Shown here: positions 19,335-30,378 of the stretch, piece by piece
Position numbering within the stretch: the first letter of the stretch is position 1
Layout: every line of letters begins with the position of its first letter
DNA from: Undibacterium piscinae
Lineage (GTDB): Bacteria; Pseudomonadota; Gammaproteobacteria; Burkholderiales; Burkholderiaceae_D
Length of the DNA stretch: 64,000 nucleotides
Direction: 5' to 3'
NCBI GenBank assembly: GCA_003970805.2
Contig: CP051152.1
Location: forward strand, 930,001 to 994,000
Made by a program: the position numbers and the translations under genes
The notes under the pieces: model-generated
The model's input: the letters and a program-made list of their open reading frames with translations, nothing else
Told to the model about the DNA's origin: nothing
The model's database searches: none

Positions 19335-19644
19335 TCACGCTTATCAGGCTTACCCCGCTTACCCCGCTTAATCACTCAAATATTAGCGCTTGACCAACTC
19401 ACTAGCTATCGCTTACATTTAAGCCATGTACTCACTCTCCCTCACAGCCTCGGCCCCAGAATTCCAGCGCGCAACACGCTCGCTACTGGTATGCCTACGC
19501 TGCTGCGACTAAGCACAGCGCTAAGTCGACTACGCTCGCTGCTAACACTCAAATAATAGCCAAGCACAGTTTCAGTTTAAGTTTCACTGCCACTGCGAGC
19601 CGCAAAAGTTATTCAGCAAGCCCAGATTTTTTTTTAAATACCAC

Positions 19645-19860
19645 ATGTCAAGCAGCGTAATTTCCACCAGCCACAGTAGCATTGCGAAGCCAGTACGGCA
19701 ATTGCTTGCCTGCGCGCTGCGTCTTACTAGCCCGCTGCTGGTATTACTAGCACTGCCGGTGCTGCTAGCACTGCTGCGACTACTGATCGGTTTAACTGGC
19801 CTCGCGTTCCTTGCATGTGGCTGTCAGTTAGCCTTGACGCCACCCCTCCCCACTTCGTAA
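19645..19860 (+). CDS. short hydrophobic ORF of doubtful status
   Basis: 71 codons: Ser-rich start, then a Leu-dense segment (about residues 20-55) that could be one or two membrane helices, then a short Pro-rich end. The equivalent frame at 7951 stops 22 codons earlier because of one missing T. No ribosome site stands out and codon use looks repetitive. It may not be a gene. Confidence 0.25.
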   Translation: MSSSVISTSHSSIAKPVRQLLACALRLTSPLLVLLALPVLLALLRLLIGLTGLAFLACGCQLALTPPLPTS

Positions 19861-19941
19861 ATAGTTAGATTTAATCGCAAGCCTTAGCTAGCGCAGACGC
19901 TCTGTGTCTCTGGCAAGGGCTGTGCTTTAAAAGGAATCCGC

Positions 19942-21990
<2,049 letters not shown>

Positions 21991-22815
21991 GTTTTTTATT
22001 TTCCTTACCCGGCAGCCTGACAACTTGATTGCCTATCAGTCATCGCCGTTTCCGTCGCGGCACATATTGACAGAGTTAATTCGAACTGCCCAAAGGAGCG
22101 TAAATCGATGAGCGGCACATTGCGGTTAACCCACTGCAAACATGATTACTAGCGACATATGGCGGCCTTTCCTGCCAGCCCGGTCAGACCGGCAATCGAG
22201 CAGATATTCACGATGGCCCGCCTTTGCCCTGTTCAATAAGCTGGAGCTCCGCGCATTGATTTGAAAATCCCTGTCGCGTTAATGTCCATCCAATGTTCGA
22301 AGTATTCATCGCTCGCATCGCGACGGGCTAGGGTTACAAGGACTTTTCTTCTGATAATCAAAGCTTGCGTCAGGCGCCCATGCCCATCACCCCGCACGCA
22401 TTGAGCCGCCATCAAAGCCGCCGTCAAGTGGCTTGAACTGCCAGATCCACCGCTTTCTTCAGATCCGCGTTGTTACGCACGTCCACCTTGTACAAACTCC
22501 GCTTTTCCGCCTTCTTTACGATCAGGGCAATCGTTTCTGCGCTTTCCTTGGCCAACACGTCAAAATAACCACATTGGCCCCCTCACCGAGTCAAGCGTAT
22601 CGCCGAAGCGGCACCAATACCACGGCACCACCGGTACTCAAAGCTAGGTTTTCTCCCTCCTGACGCTTGGGGGTGAATAGGTCGGGTCACAATCGTTTAA
22701 TATCAACCCTGCTTATAATTATCTGTGGCAGATAACCGGACAGCCAAAAAAAGCCGTCGCCAGCGAAAAAAAATCCCAAAGTGTTTTTTTTCAAAGTGGT
22801 AGAACATGGTGTAAT
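21991..22815 (-). pseudogene. raw-read-like copy of the SDR gene
   Basis: It follows the SDR sequence of 8640-9440, but with an insertion or deletion about every 10-20 bases and few plain substitutions. No usable frame exists. The first ~170 bases of the SDR 3' end are missing at the junction with tcyP. Confidence 0.8.
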
Positions 22816-22837
22816 CCTTATGGTTTAACATCGAAAC

Positions 22838-23006
22838 GGGCATCATCAGTCGCGCTGGCGCTAAACCAGTTCTTATAATCAGAGTTTAAGCGTTTGGCGA
22901 ATGGCTTGCGCCGGGGTTGCGTCTCGGTAGAAAAAACTGGCGAAATGGCGACGTAGCCGCCTTGAAAATCCGCGCGCTGGCGATTCAGGCTTGCGCGCCG
23001 CCAAGA
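22838..23006 (-). pseudogene. compressed remnant of the porin gene
   Basis: Pieces of the last ~230 bases of the porin gene at 9476-9720 in collapsed form. It ends in ccaagattattcagcg, where porin and metE sequence share about ten bases, marking a join at a micro-homology. Confidence 0.65.
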
Positions 23007-25280
23007 TTATTCAGCGATGCAAGCGCGCAACAAGCGTGCCGCTTGCACCATATTTTCCAGTGCCGCGATGGTTTCCGGCCAGTCGCGGGTTTTCAGGCCA
23101 CAATCGGGATTAACCCAAAGTCGATGATCAGGCAGGACTTTGCGCGCCTTTTGCAGCAGCCTTTGCATTTCACTCACGCGAGCCACTCTAGGCGAGTGAA
23201 TATCATAGACGCCAGGGCCGATGTCATTGGGATAGGCAAACTCGCCAAAGCCATCGAGCAACTTCATATCCGAGCGCGACGTCTCTATGGTAATCACATC
23301 GGCATCCATGGCGGCGATCCACGGCAGGATGTCATTGAATTCCGAATAGCACATGTGGGTATGAATTTGGGTCTCGTCACGCACACCAGCCGAACAGAGT
23401 TTAAACGCCCGCACCGCACTATCGAGATACGCCGCCCAGTCCTTAGACTTCAAAGGCAACCCTTCGCGGAACGCCGGTTCGTCTATCTGTATCATCCCTA
23501 TGCCGGCTTTTTCCAGATCCAGCACTTCATCGCGCAAGGCTAAGGCGATCTGCAGTGCCGTAACAGCACGCGGTTGATCATCGCGCACGAACGACCATTG
23601 CAACATCGTGACGGGGCCGGTCAGCATGCCTTTCATCGGTTTGGCAGTCAGGCTTTGCGCATACTCACTCCAGTGCACGGTCATCGCCTCTGGCCGGTAC
23701 ACATCTCCATAGATAAACGGCGGTTTCACACAACGCGAACCATAACTCTGCACCCAGCCATTCGCGGTAAACGCATAGCCCCATAATTGCTCACCAAAAT
23801 ATTCGACCATGTCATTACGCTCGGGTTCGCCATGCACCAACACGTCGATGCCGATCTTTTCCTGAGCAGCGACCACCAGACGAATCTCGGCACGCATCGC
23901 ATCGAGATAATCAAGATGCCGTACCTGCCCACGTTTGTAGGCAGCGCGCGCCTGGCGTATCGCCTTGGTTTGCGGAAAAGAACCGATAGTCGTGGTCGGA
24001 AACAGCGGCAAGTCAAACTTGGCCTGTTGACTGATAATTCGATCTTTAAACTGGCCGTGTCTTTGCACATCCGCCGGTACGATCTCCTGCAAACGTTTTT
24101 GCACCACAGGATTATGAATCCGGGGCGAACTTGCCCGCTTACTCAGCGCACTGGCGGCATCCGTAAATTGCGACGCTACCGCAGCCAGATTGCCGTTCAA
24201 TGCCTGTTTCAGGGCTTGAATCTCATCAAGCTTCTGCCTTGCAAAAGCCAGCCAGCTTTTGGCTTCCTCATCCAAACCGGTTTCCGCCGCCAGATCCACC
24301 GGCACGTGCAATAGCGAGCAACTGGCTGACAACCATAGCTGCTGCCCCAGTCTATGATGGGCTGGCCGCAGATTTTCCAGGATCTGCGTCAGATCCGCGC
24401 GCCAGATATTGCGCCCGTCTATCACGCCCGCCGACAACACCCGCTGTTGCGGCCAATGCTCAAGCAAAACGGCCAGTTGCTGCGGCGCACGCACGCAATC
24501 GAGATGTACGCCGGCCAATGGCAAGCTATGCAATAAGGCAGCGCGTTCTTGCACCGATTCAAAATACGTGGCCAACATGATCTTAGGTGCATCTGCCGCC
24601 AGCGCCTGATACGTCGGCAAAAAAGCCTTGAGCCATTGCGAATCAAGATCCAAAGCCAGAATAGGTTCGTCGATTTGTACCCATTCAACGCCTGCCGCCT
24701 GCAATCTATTCAGCACTTTCTGATAGGCGGGAATAATCTTATGCAGCAAATCAAGGCTATGACCCAAACCGCTCTTGACCTTACCCAGATGCAACAGGGT
24801 CAGAGGACCGATCAGGCACACCTTGGCCTGATGCGCTTGCGCCTGCGCTTCCCGCAATTCTTCAAATAACCAGTCAACGCCGCCCTCAAAATGAGTCTCA
24901 GCCGTCCATTCCGGCACCAGATAATGGTAATTGGTATCAAACCATTTAGTCATTTCCATCGCAAAGTGCTCAGTATTGCCGCGTGCCGCGACAAAATAAT
25001 CGTCCAGCGTCAAATTCGCCGCATCAAAGCCAAACCGGACCGGTAGCGCGCCCAACAAGGCTAGCGTGGAAAGCACCTGGTCATACCAGGTAAAATCACC
25101 GACGCTGACCAGATCCAAACCGGCTTGTTGTTGCAAAGCCCAATGTCTGGCACGCAAATCACGGCCGGTATCGTGCAAGGTCGCTAAGCTCACTTCACCG
25201 CGCCAATAGGCTTCCTGAGCGAATTTCAATTCACGTTGAGCGCCTATGCGCGGAAATCCCAAAATATGTGCTGATGCCAT
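23007..25280 (-). CDS. metE: cobalamin-independent methionine synthase
   Basis: 757 residues, full length for MetE (E. coli 753). It transfers the methyl group of 5-methyltetrahydropteroyl-triglutamate to homocysteine in the cytoplasm. The catalytic zinc ligands are visible: His and Cys in THMCYSEF (about residues 643-645) and Cys in NPDCGLK (about 727). The homocysteine-binding IQIDEPAF is present. TAGGAG lies 7 bases before the ATG. It is divergent from its expected activator metR, 97 bases away. The last two codons and the stop fall in a ten-base match with porin sequence, so the extreme C-terminus may be a junction product. A collapsed copy lies at 11134. Confidence 0.93.
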   Translation of the reverse strand: MASAHILGFPRIGAQRELKFAQEAYWRGEVSLATLHDTGRDLRARHWALQQQAGLDLVSVGDFTWYDQVLSTLALLGALPVRFGFDAANLTLDDYFVAARGNTEHFAMEMTKWFDTNYHYLVPEWTAETHFEGGVDWLFEELREAQAQAHQAKVCLIGPLTLLHLGKVKSGLGHSLDLLHKIIPAYQKVLNRLQAAGVEWVQIDEPILALDLDSQWLKAFLPTYQALAADAPKIMLATYFESVQERAALLHSLPLAGVHLDCVRAPQQLAVLLEHWPQQRVLSAGVIDGRNIWRADLTQILENLRPAHHRLGQQLWLSASCSLLHVPVDLAAETGLDEEAKSWLAFARQKLDEIQALKQALNGNLAAVASQFTDAASALSKRASSPRIHNPVVQKRLQEIVPADVQRHGQFKDRIISQQAKFDLPLFPTTTIGSFPQTKAIRQARAAYKRGQVRHLDYLDAMRAEIRLVVAAQEKIGIDVLVHGEPERNDMVEYFGEQLWGYAFTANGWVQSYGSRCVKPPFIYGDVYRPEAMTVHWSEYAQSLTAKPMKGMLTGPVTMLQWSFVRDDQPRAVTALQIALALRDEVLDLEKAGIGMIQIDEPAFREGLPLKSKDWAAYLDSAVRAFKLCSAGVRDETQIHTHMCYSEFNDILPWIAAMDADVITIETSRSDMKLLDGFGEFAYPNDIGPGVYDIHSPRVARVSEMQRLLQKARKVLPDHRLWVNPDCGLKTRDWPETIAALENMVQAARLLRACIAE

Positions 25281-25377
25281 GTTGATTCTCCTATCACTTT
25301 AAGTCTTGCCATGATCGGGTAAAGTCATTTATTATTCAAACGACATATTTTAAGAATCAACTTGAATTTTACTCATA
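25281..25377. promoter_or_regulatory. metE-metR divergent control region with MetR-like box
   Basis: At 25363-25375 tgaattttactca matches the MetR consensus TGAA-N5-TTCA except for one base. It touches the metR start, fitting autoregulation and shared control of metE. metR has no obvious ribosome site before its ATG. The same 97 bases recur at 11680-11776. Confidence 0.55.
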
Positions 25378-26301
25378 ATGCAATCGATACTGGAACTTCG
25401 TCACCTTAAAACCCTGCATGCCTTGCGCGAAGCCGGTAACCTGCTGCGTGCCGCGGTATTGCTCAATGTCACGCAATCAGCCCTGTCTCACCAGATTAAA
25501 TTACTCGAAGAGCATCACGGAGTCAGTCTGTTTGAACGCAAGACTACCCCGATACGATTTACCCCGGCCGGCGAGCGCCTGCTGCAACTGGCCGATCTGG
25601 TGCTACCGCAAGTGGCCAATAGCGAACGTGATCTGGCCCGGCTGGCACAAGGGGTAGCGGGTCAGCTACGCATTGCAGTCGAGTGTCATACGTGCTTTGA
25701 CTGGCTGATGCCTGCGATGGATCTGTTCCGGCAACGCTGGCCCGAAGTGGAATTGGATATTGTGTCGGGCTTTCAGGCTGACCCGGTGGGCTTACTGTAT
25801 GGTCACAGGGCAGATATCGCCATCGTTTCAGAAATGGATGCGGGAGAAACGGTCAGCTATCACCCCTTATTTCGCTTCGAGATCATCGCACTGATCGCCA
25901 GAGACCATGCGCTGGCAAGCCGTGATTACCTAGTGGCCAAGGATTTCGCCAGCGATACCCTGATTACCTATCCGGTGCCGGACGACATGTTAGACGTAGT
26001 CAGGCAAGTGCTCAAACCGGCCGGCATAGAACCGGCCGCACGCCGCACTACCGAACTCACGGTCGCCATGCTGCAACTAGTCGCCAGCAAGCGCGGGATT
26101 GCCACCCTACCGGTCTGGGCGGCACAGAACTATGTCAATCGCGATTATGTTCTTGCCAAGCGCATTACCGCTGAAGGGCTAACCGGCAAGCTGTACGCTG
26201 CCTGCTTGCCCGAATTGTCAGATAAGGCCTACCTGAATGATTTTGTCAGCACCATACGTGAAAGCAGTTACCTGAAACTGCAGAGCATAGAACTGCTATA
26301 A
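25378..26301 (+). CDS. metR: LysR-type activator of methionine genes
   Basis: 307 residues. The N-terminal winged helix-turn-helix (LRHLKTLHALREAGNLLRAA, then LNVTQSALSHQIK) is followed by a LysR substrate domain that binds homocysteine in MetR proteins. The divergent position to metE and the MetR-like box at its start support the identification. A strong hairpin terminator follows 10 bases after the stop. The frameshifted duplicate is at 11777. Confidence 0.9.
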   Translation: MQSILELRHLKTLHALREAGNLLRAAVLLNVTQSALSHQIKLLEEHHGVSLFERKTTPIRFTPAGERLLQLADLVLPQVANSERDLARLAQGVAGQLRIAVECHTCFDWLMPAMDLFRQRWPEVELDIVSGFQADPVGLLYGHRADIAIVSEMDAGETVSYHPLFRFEIIALIARDHALASRDYLVAKDFASDTLITYPVPDDMLDVVRQVLKPAGIEPAARRTTELTVAMLQLVASKRGIATLPVWAAQNYVNRDYVLAKRITAEGLTGKLYAACLPELSDKAYLNDFVSTIRESSYLKLQSIELL

Positions 26302-26311
26302 GAGTACAACA

Positions 26312-26344
26312 AAAAGCCCGGCAAATTGCACCGGGCTTTTTTTA
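26312..26344 (+). terminator. intrinsic terminator after metR
   Basis: Stem aaagcccgg/ccgggcttt with a short loop and a run of T. The mirrored A-run lets it also act on the PEP-CTERM gene transcribed toward it. Confidence 0.9.
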
Positions 26345-26368
26345 CTGCCAATGCGAACTACATGTGGT

Positions 26369-27178
26369 TTACTTCACTTGCTGACGACGACGCGCCAATG
26401 CCATACCTGCCAGGGCAACACCCATTAAACCTATCGTTGCCGGTTCAGGGACATCAATCGGTGCGATCGCACCATTGCGCACGTTGAAAACATATCGACC
26501 CAAGACATTCGAATTACGGCTACCGTGTATCAAGCCACCAGGATTGCTGTCAAGGAAGGCACTATGCACGCGCGAACCGGCAAATTCGAAATCATTGGCA
26601 CCGCCGTCAGTGTAACCTGCCGCCGCCGAAGTACCGCCGAACCCACCGGTACCACCACTTGCGCTACCGGTTTCCCATTGGATTTTGTCGTAGTTAAATT
26701 CGATATCAAAATCACCGGCACCAATATCGGAACGATCAGTCAGGATTAACTGGAACGAGTTAAGCAGATTTGACTGCGAAGGATAATAACCAACATTGAT
26801 CCAATTCACACCAAACACATTGTGACCAGCTATTGTGCCTGAGCCATATTGGGTCACACCCGATGCCGGATTACGCGTATCTACATCAGCGAAAAACGGC
26901 GCGATGATAGGGAAACTGTTATTGGTCAAACCGAAAGGTGTGTAAGTATTGAGTGCGCTATTAAACGTGATATTTCCGTTGTTGTTCACGAACAGATTCG
27001 CGTAATTACTACCGAAAAAATTTGCAGAAAACCCGATTGATACGGATGGGGTGGAGTTATCATCGTTACGGGTCAAGGTATTACCATTGAACAAGGCAGC
27101 ATCATGAACCGCACCAGCCATAGCAGATGAAGTGACAGCTGTAGCAGCGATTGCAAACAGGATTTTTCTCATTGACAT
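26369..27178 (-). CDS. PEP-CTERM anchored exported protein (NIDO-like domain)
   Basis: 269 residues. A Sec signal peptide (cleavage after about AMA, residue 21) leads into a nidogen-like fold (VNNNGNITFNSAL, IAPFFADVDTR). The C-terminus is a textbook exosortase sorting signal: VPEP, a hydrophobic helix, then ARRRQ. Such proteins are processed by EpsH-type exosortase and often join extracellular polysaccharide matrices. GAGAGA lies 5 bases before the ATG. No exosortase gene is in this window. It is absent from copy 1 of the duplicated region, where metR is followed directly by the 80-bp element. Confidence 0.85.
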   Translation of the reverse strand: MSMRKILFAIAATAVTSSAMAGAVHDAALFNGNTLTRNDDNSTPSVSIGFSANFFGSNYANLFVNNNGNITFNSALNTYTPFGLTNNSFPIIAPFFADVDTRNPASGVTQYGSGTIAGHNVFGVNWINVGYYPSQSNLLNSFQLILTDRSDIGAGDFDIEFNYDKIQWETGSASGGTGGFGGTSAAAGYTDGGANDFEFAGSRVHSAFLDSNPGGLIHGSRNSNVLGRYVFNVRNGAIAPIDVPEPATIGLMGVALAGMALARRRQQVK

Positions 27179-27396
27179 AAATTTCTCTCAAATCACATTA
27201 TTAAATTATCATTAATCAAAAAAAACAACAAAAGTGTAATAGCAAAAAGCATGCCATTGTTGGATGCCATTGATTTTTAAGCTTATTTAATGAGCAACAA
27301 TAAAATAGTGGAGAGAAATGTAAAATTTATCGACACACCTCCAACCGTCATCAAAGGGCAACAGCAGGTAGATACAATCAATAGATGTACAGATTC

Positions 27397-27885
27397 TTAC
27401 GATGGCTTGGCCACCAAAACCCCGTCGGCATCAGCATAAATCCAGTCACCAGGGAAGATCGCTACCCCGGCAATGGAAATACGTACATTGAGTTCGCCGC
27501 CGCCTTTTTTGTGGCTACGTACCGGCATTGCCGCCAAGGCACGCACGCCGATATTGCAGAGATTAATCTCATCGACATCGCGGATGCAACCATTGACGAC
27601 GATACCAGCCCAGCCATTTTTTTCCGCCAATACGCCCAGATTACCGCCGACCAAGGCACAACGAAAACTGCCACCGCCATCGATCACCAGCACCTGTCCG
27701 TCGCCTGGAGTTTCCAGCGTACTACGCACCATGCCATTATCTTCAAACAACTTGATAGTGACTGCCGGGCCGGAAAATCTGGCGTTTGCGCCAAAGCGCA
27801 TGAAGACAGGCGGAATGACGGACAATTCGCCTGAGGCTAATTTATCCTCATTGGCATCACACAGATCGCAGGTAGAAAAAGTCAT
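27397..27885 (-). CDS. rraA: RraA family protein (RNase E regulator / aldolase-like)
   Basis: 162 residues, matching E. coli RraA (161). The family signature G-x-N-L then RD ([11 protein letters not shown] ... GCIRDVDE) and FEDNG and VIDGGGS are visible. E. coli RraA trims RNase E activity; related proteins are 4-hydroxy-4-methyl-2-oxoglutarate aldolases, and sequence alone does not separate the two. GAGGA is 8 bases before the ATG. The gene stands alone, with an 80-bp repeat element upstream. Confidence 0.85.
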   Translation of the reverse strand: MTFSTCDLCDANEDKLASGELSVIPPVFMRFGANARFSGPAVTIKLFEDNGMVRSTLETPGDGQVLVIDGGGSFRCALVGGNLGVLAEKNGWAGIVVNGCIRDVDEINLCNIGVRALAAMPVRSHKKGGGELNVRISIAGVAIFPGDWIYADADGVLVAKPS

Positions 27886-27928
27886 GGTTAATCCTCAATG
27901 GCGGAACAACGGGAAATAGGGATATTCA

Positions 27929-28007
27929 ATACTCCCCTAAAATTTTCTCAAAATGCAGTAAAAGCGCAAGGTTTAATTGCGCACTGAAAATATACTAGGG
28001 GCAGTAT
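27929..28007. repeat. 80-bp inverted-end element, copy B
   Basis: Starts atactcccct and ends aggggcagtat plus ct. The right end read backwards, atactgcccct, matches the left end with one inserted base. It is 79 bases, the same length as copy A, with A/T-rich shoulders. It sits past the stop of the minus-strand MFS gene and upstream of rraA. Confidence 0.75.
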
Positions 28008-28108
28008 CTGGCAACATTACGGCAATCACGATACCAAAGCGAGCCGTGATGCACAAGCCCGTCCTTGCAGAGCTTGTGCTCAATCAATAAAGCATGTCGG
28101 CATTCCGC

Positions 28109-28140
28109 CGCAATTACATCGCAATTACATCGCAATTACG
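28109..28140. repeat. 11-bp tandem repeat over the MFS stop codon
   Basis: The unit cgcaattacat occurs about three times. On the minus strand each unit has a TAA, and the 11-base period puts one in each reading frame. The first is the real stop (28136-28138). Confidence 0.85.
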
Positions 28141-29405
28141 CCGCGACCAAGGCCTTGGCACGGGTCGAAGAACCGACATTGACTGCAGTCAATATCGCCA
28201 GCACCTGGAACAAGCCTATACAGGCAAACACCCAGGCAGGATGATGCGCATCGAGCAATGCGCCAAACAGTAAGGGAGCACACGCCAAACCGGTATCGAG
28301 GCCGGAATACACCACCCCATACACGCGCCCGGTGGCATTGCTGGGCGCCGCCGCGCGGATCAGCAAATCACGCGATGGTCCGGCAACGCCAGAACAAAAA
28401 CCTATCACCATCATCAGGATCAGCGCCAGTATTGCACCGGGCCAGCCGCTCGACAGCAATAAAGCCAGGCAACCGGCCACCGAGAAGGCGATCGTGATGA
28501 TACGGTCGTGCTGTTTGGTCTTGGCCGCCAGAAAAACCACCCCACAACATCCCGGCCGCGGAAGCGAGCATATAAGCTGTATATGCCATGGTCGCCCATC
28601 CCAGAGACATGCCATACAAATCACGTAATACAGGGGAGGAAAAATTTTGCACGCCACCCAAGGCCATCGCGGTCATGAAGAAAAACCCAAAACACATCCA
28701 TACTGCCGGCAAACGCAGGAAATCAAATGCCCCCTCTGCCGGTTTGGCCGGGCTTGAGGGCGACATTGCGGTGACGCTAACCGGTACAACTTGCGTATGC
28801 AAGAGCTCACGATAAACAAACAATAGGATTAGCACCGCAACAGGCAAGAAGGCGGCAGCGAACAAGGCGGTACGCCAATCGTACAACCCGGCGATAGTCA
28901 CCAGAAATACCGGCGCGCTGGCCCACCCAAGATTGCCGCTGATGCCGTGCACGGAAAACGCATAACCGAGACGCGCCGCAGAGACCTTTTTATTGAGTAT
29001 GGTGTAATCGGAAGGATGGAACACACTATTGCCCAGACCGGCCAACATCGCGCCCAGCAACAACATCGCGTAGTTCTGCGCGGCTGACAACACTAATGCC
29101 GCCACTGCCAGACAGCTAATGCCAAAAAATAAGACCGCACGCGCCCCCAGCTTATCAACCACAAACCCGGCCAGCGCCTGACCGACTCCGGAAACCACAA
29201 AAAACACCGTCATCAGCAAGCCAAGCTCAGCATACGACAATTGAAATGCCTCTTTAATCCACGGAAACAGCGGTGCCAGGATCATGTGAAAGAAATGTGA
29301 AATACCGTGGGCTATACCAACTAGCGTAATTACCAGCGCATCCCTTCTTAACTCGCTTTCCGGGTGCTTTGCGGTTACAGGCGTTGTCGTCACCGTTGTC
29401 ATCAT
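28136..29405 (-). CDS. MFS transporter (NimT-like), frame broken by a homopolymer
   Basis: Two overlapping frames together give a complete 12-helix MFS protein of about 420 residues (HGISHFFHMILAPLFPW at the start, AAAPSNATGRVYGVVYSG near the end). The shift lies at a run of five T on the coding strand (A-run about 28535-28539). With four T the reading GGFLAAKTKQ joins the halves. I think this is one functional gene with a sequencing or recent slip error. Its divergent neighbour is an AraC-type regulator, resembling the NimR/NimT (YeaM/YeaN) pair that exports 2-nitroimidazole in E. coli. The substrate here is unknown. A paralog fragment lies at 12884. Confidence 0.8.
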
Positions 29406-29501
29406 GGTCTCTCTTGTGAAATGAATGCGCCCAGTATAAGCAAAATGTCTAAGGCAGTTTTAAGATAAAATGACAAACTTTATCGCAAACCAGTCAATCC
29501 C

Positions 29502-30293
29502 ATGTGTACTGCAGTGCTCACTCATACCGGCGCGCCACCGTCCGGCTTATTTCCGACCGCGGCACGTCCGGTGCGCGTGGTGGCGCGCGACCTTGAGGCC
29601 GATGAATTACTCAAGGCGCATCAGCATCCGTGGTCGCAAGTGACTTATGCGATAGACGGCGTGATTCAGGTATTTGCCAACCGCCAGACCTGGTTTGTGC
29701 CACCAATGCGAGCAATCTGGATACCCTCAGGAGTAGAGCACGAGGTACGGACACTGGAAAAAGCGCGGCTACGGGTGATTTATGTCGCCGAACAGATCGC
29801 CCCGATTGCCGGCAATGCCTGCGTGGTGCTGGAAGTGTCTAACCTGATGCGCGAGTTGGTGAGAACTCTGGTCGCCTTAAATCAGCCGGGAACACGAGAA
29901 GAGCACTTGGTTGCGAGCTTATTGGATGAGCTGTCGGTAGCGGAAAGCCTGCCTATGAGCGTCGCCATGCCGCGCGATAAGCGCCTGAAAAATTTGTGCG
30001 ATTGCCTGATCGCCGAACCATCCTCGAACCTCACCCTGGCCGATTTCGCCCTGCAGGTGGGCGCCTCAGAGCGCACCTTAAGCAGATTGTTCGAACAGGA
30101 TCTGGGCATGAGCTTTGGCCGCTGGCGCCAGCAAATGCGACTGGCGCGGGCGGCGCCACTGATCGCCAGTGGCCTGCCCTTATCCTCGGTGGCGGCAGAA
30201 CTCGGTTACGCCAGTCAGTCGGCTTTTTCTGCGATGTTTAAAAAAACCTTCGGCAAATCCCCTTCCGATTTCTTCAAAGCATCAGCACCCTAG
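29502..30293 (+). CDS. AraC-family regulator with cupin sensor domain (NimR-like)
   Basis: 263 residues. An N-terminal cupin-type AraC-binding domain (HQHPWSQVTYAIDG ... WIPSGVEHEV) is followed by two helix-turn-helix motifs (LTLADFALQVGASERTLSR and the AELGYASQSAFSAMFKK signature). It starts 96 bases from the MFS gene on the opposite strand and most likely controls it. It ends before a strong two-way terminator shared with clpB. Confidence 0.85.
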   Translation: MCTAVLTHTGAPPSGLFPTAARPVRVVARDLEADELLKAHQHPWSQVTYAIDGVIQVFANRQTWFVPPMRAIWIPSGVEHEVRTLEKARLRVIYVAEQIAPIAGNACVVLEVSNLMRELVRTLVALNQPGTREEHLVASLLDELSVAESLPMSVAMPRDKRLKNLCDCLIAEPSSNLTLADFALQVGASERTLSRLFEQDLGMSFGRWRQQMRLARAAPLIASGLPLSSVAAELGYASQSAFSAMFKKTFGKSPSDFFKASAP

Positions 30294-30325
30294 CCTCGCT
30301 GAGATTGCCCGCATTCATAACAAGC

Positions 30326-30361
30326 AAAAAAAAAGACGATGAAAATTCATCGTCTTTTTTT
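30326..30361. terminator. bidirectional terminator between araC-type gene and clpB
   Basis: A perfect stem (aaagacgatgaa against ttcatcgtcttt) is flanked by A and T runs, so it works for both converging genes. Confidence 0.9.
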
Positions 30362-30378
30362 AAAGCGACTACTAACAG

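Noticed and set aside
413..19866. Composite transposon or integrative element as cause of the duplication
   Set aside because: No transposase, integrase, attachment repeats or target-site duplications were seen at 413, 8171, 13210 or 19866.
21991..23006. Several 60-80 codon frames in this tract as genes
   Set aside because: They are fragments of the SDR and porin sequence in corrupted form.
28109..28140. Possible CRISPR-like repeats
   Set aside because: The units are only 11 bases and directly adjacent, with no spacers.
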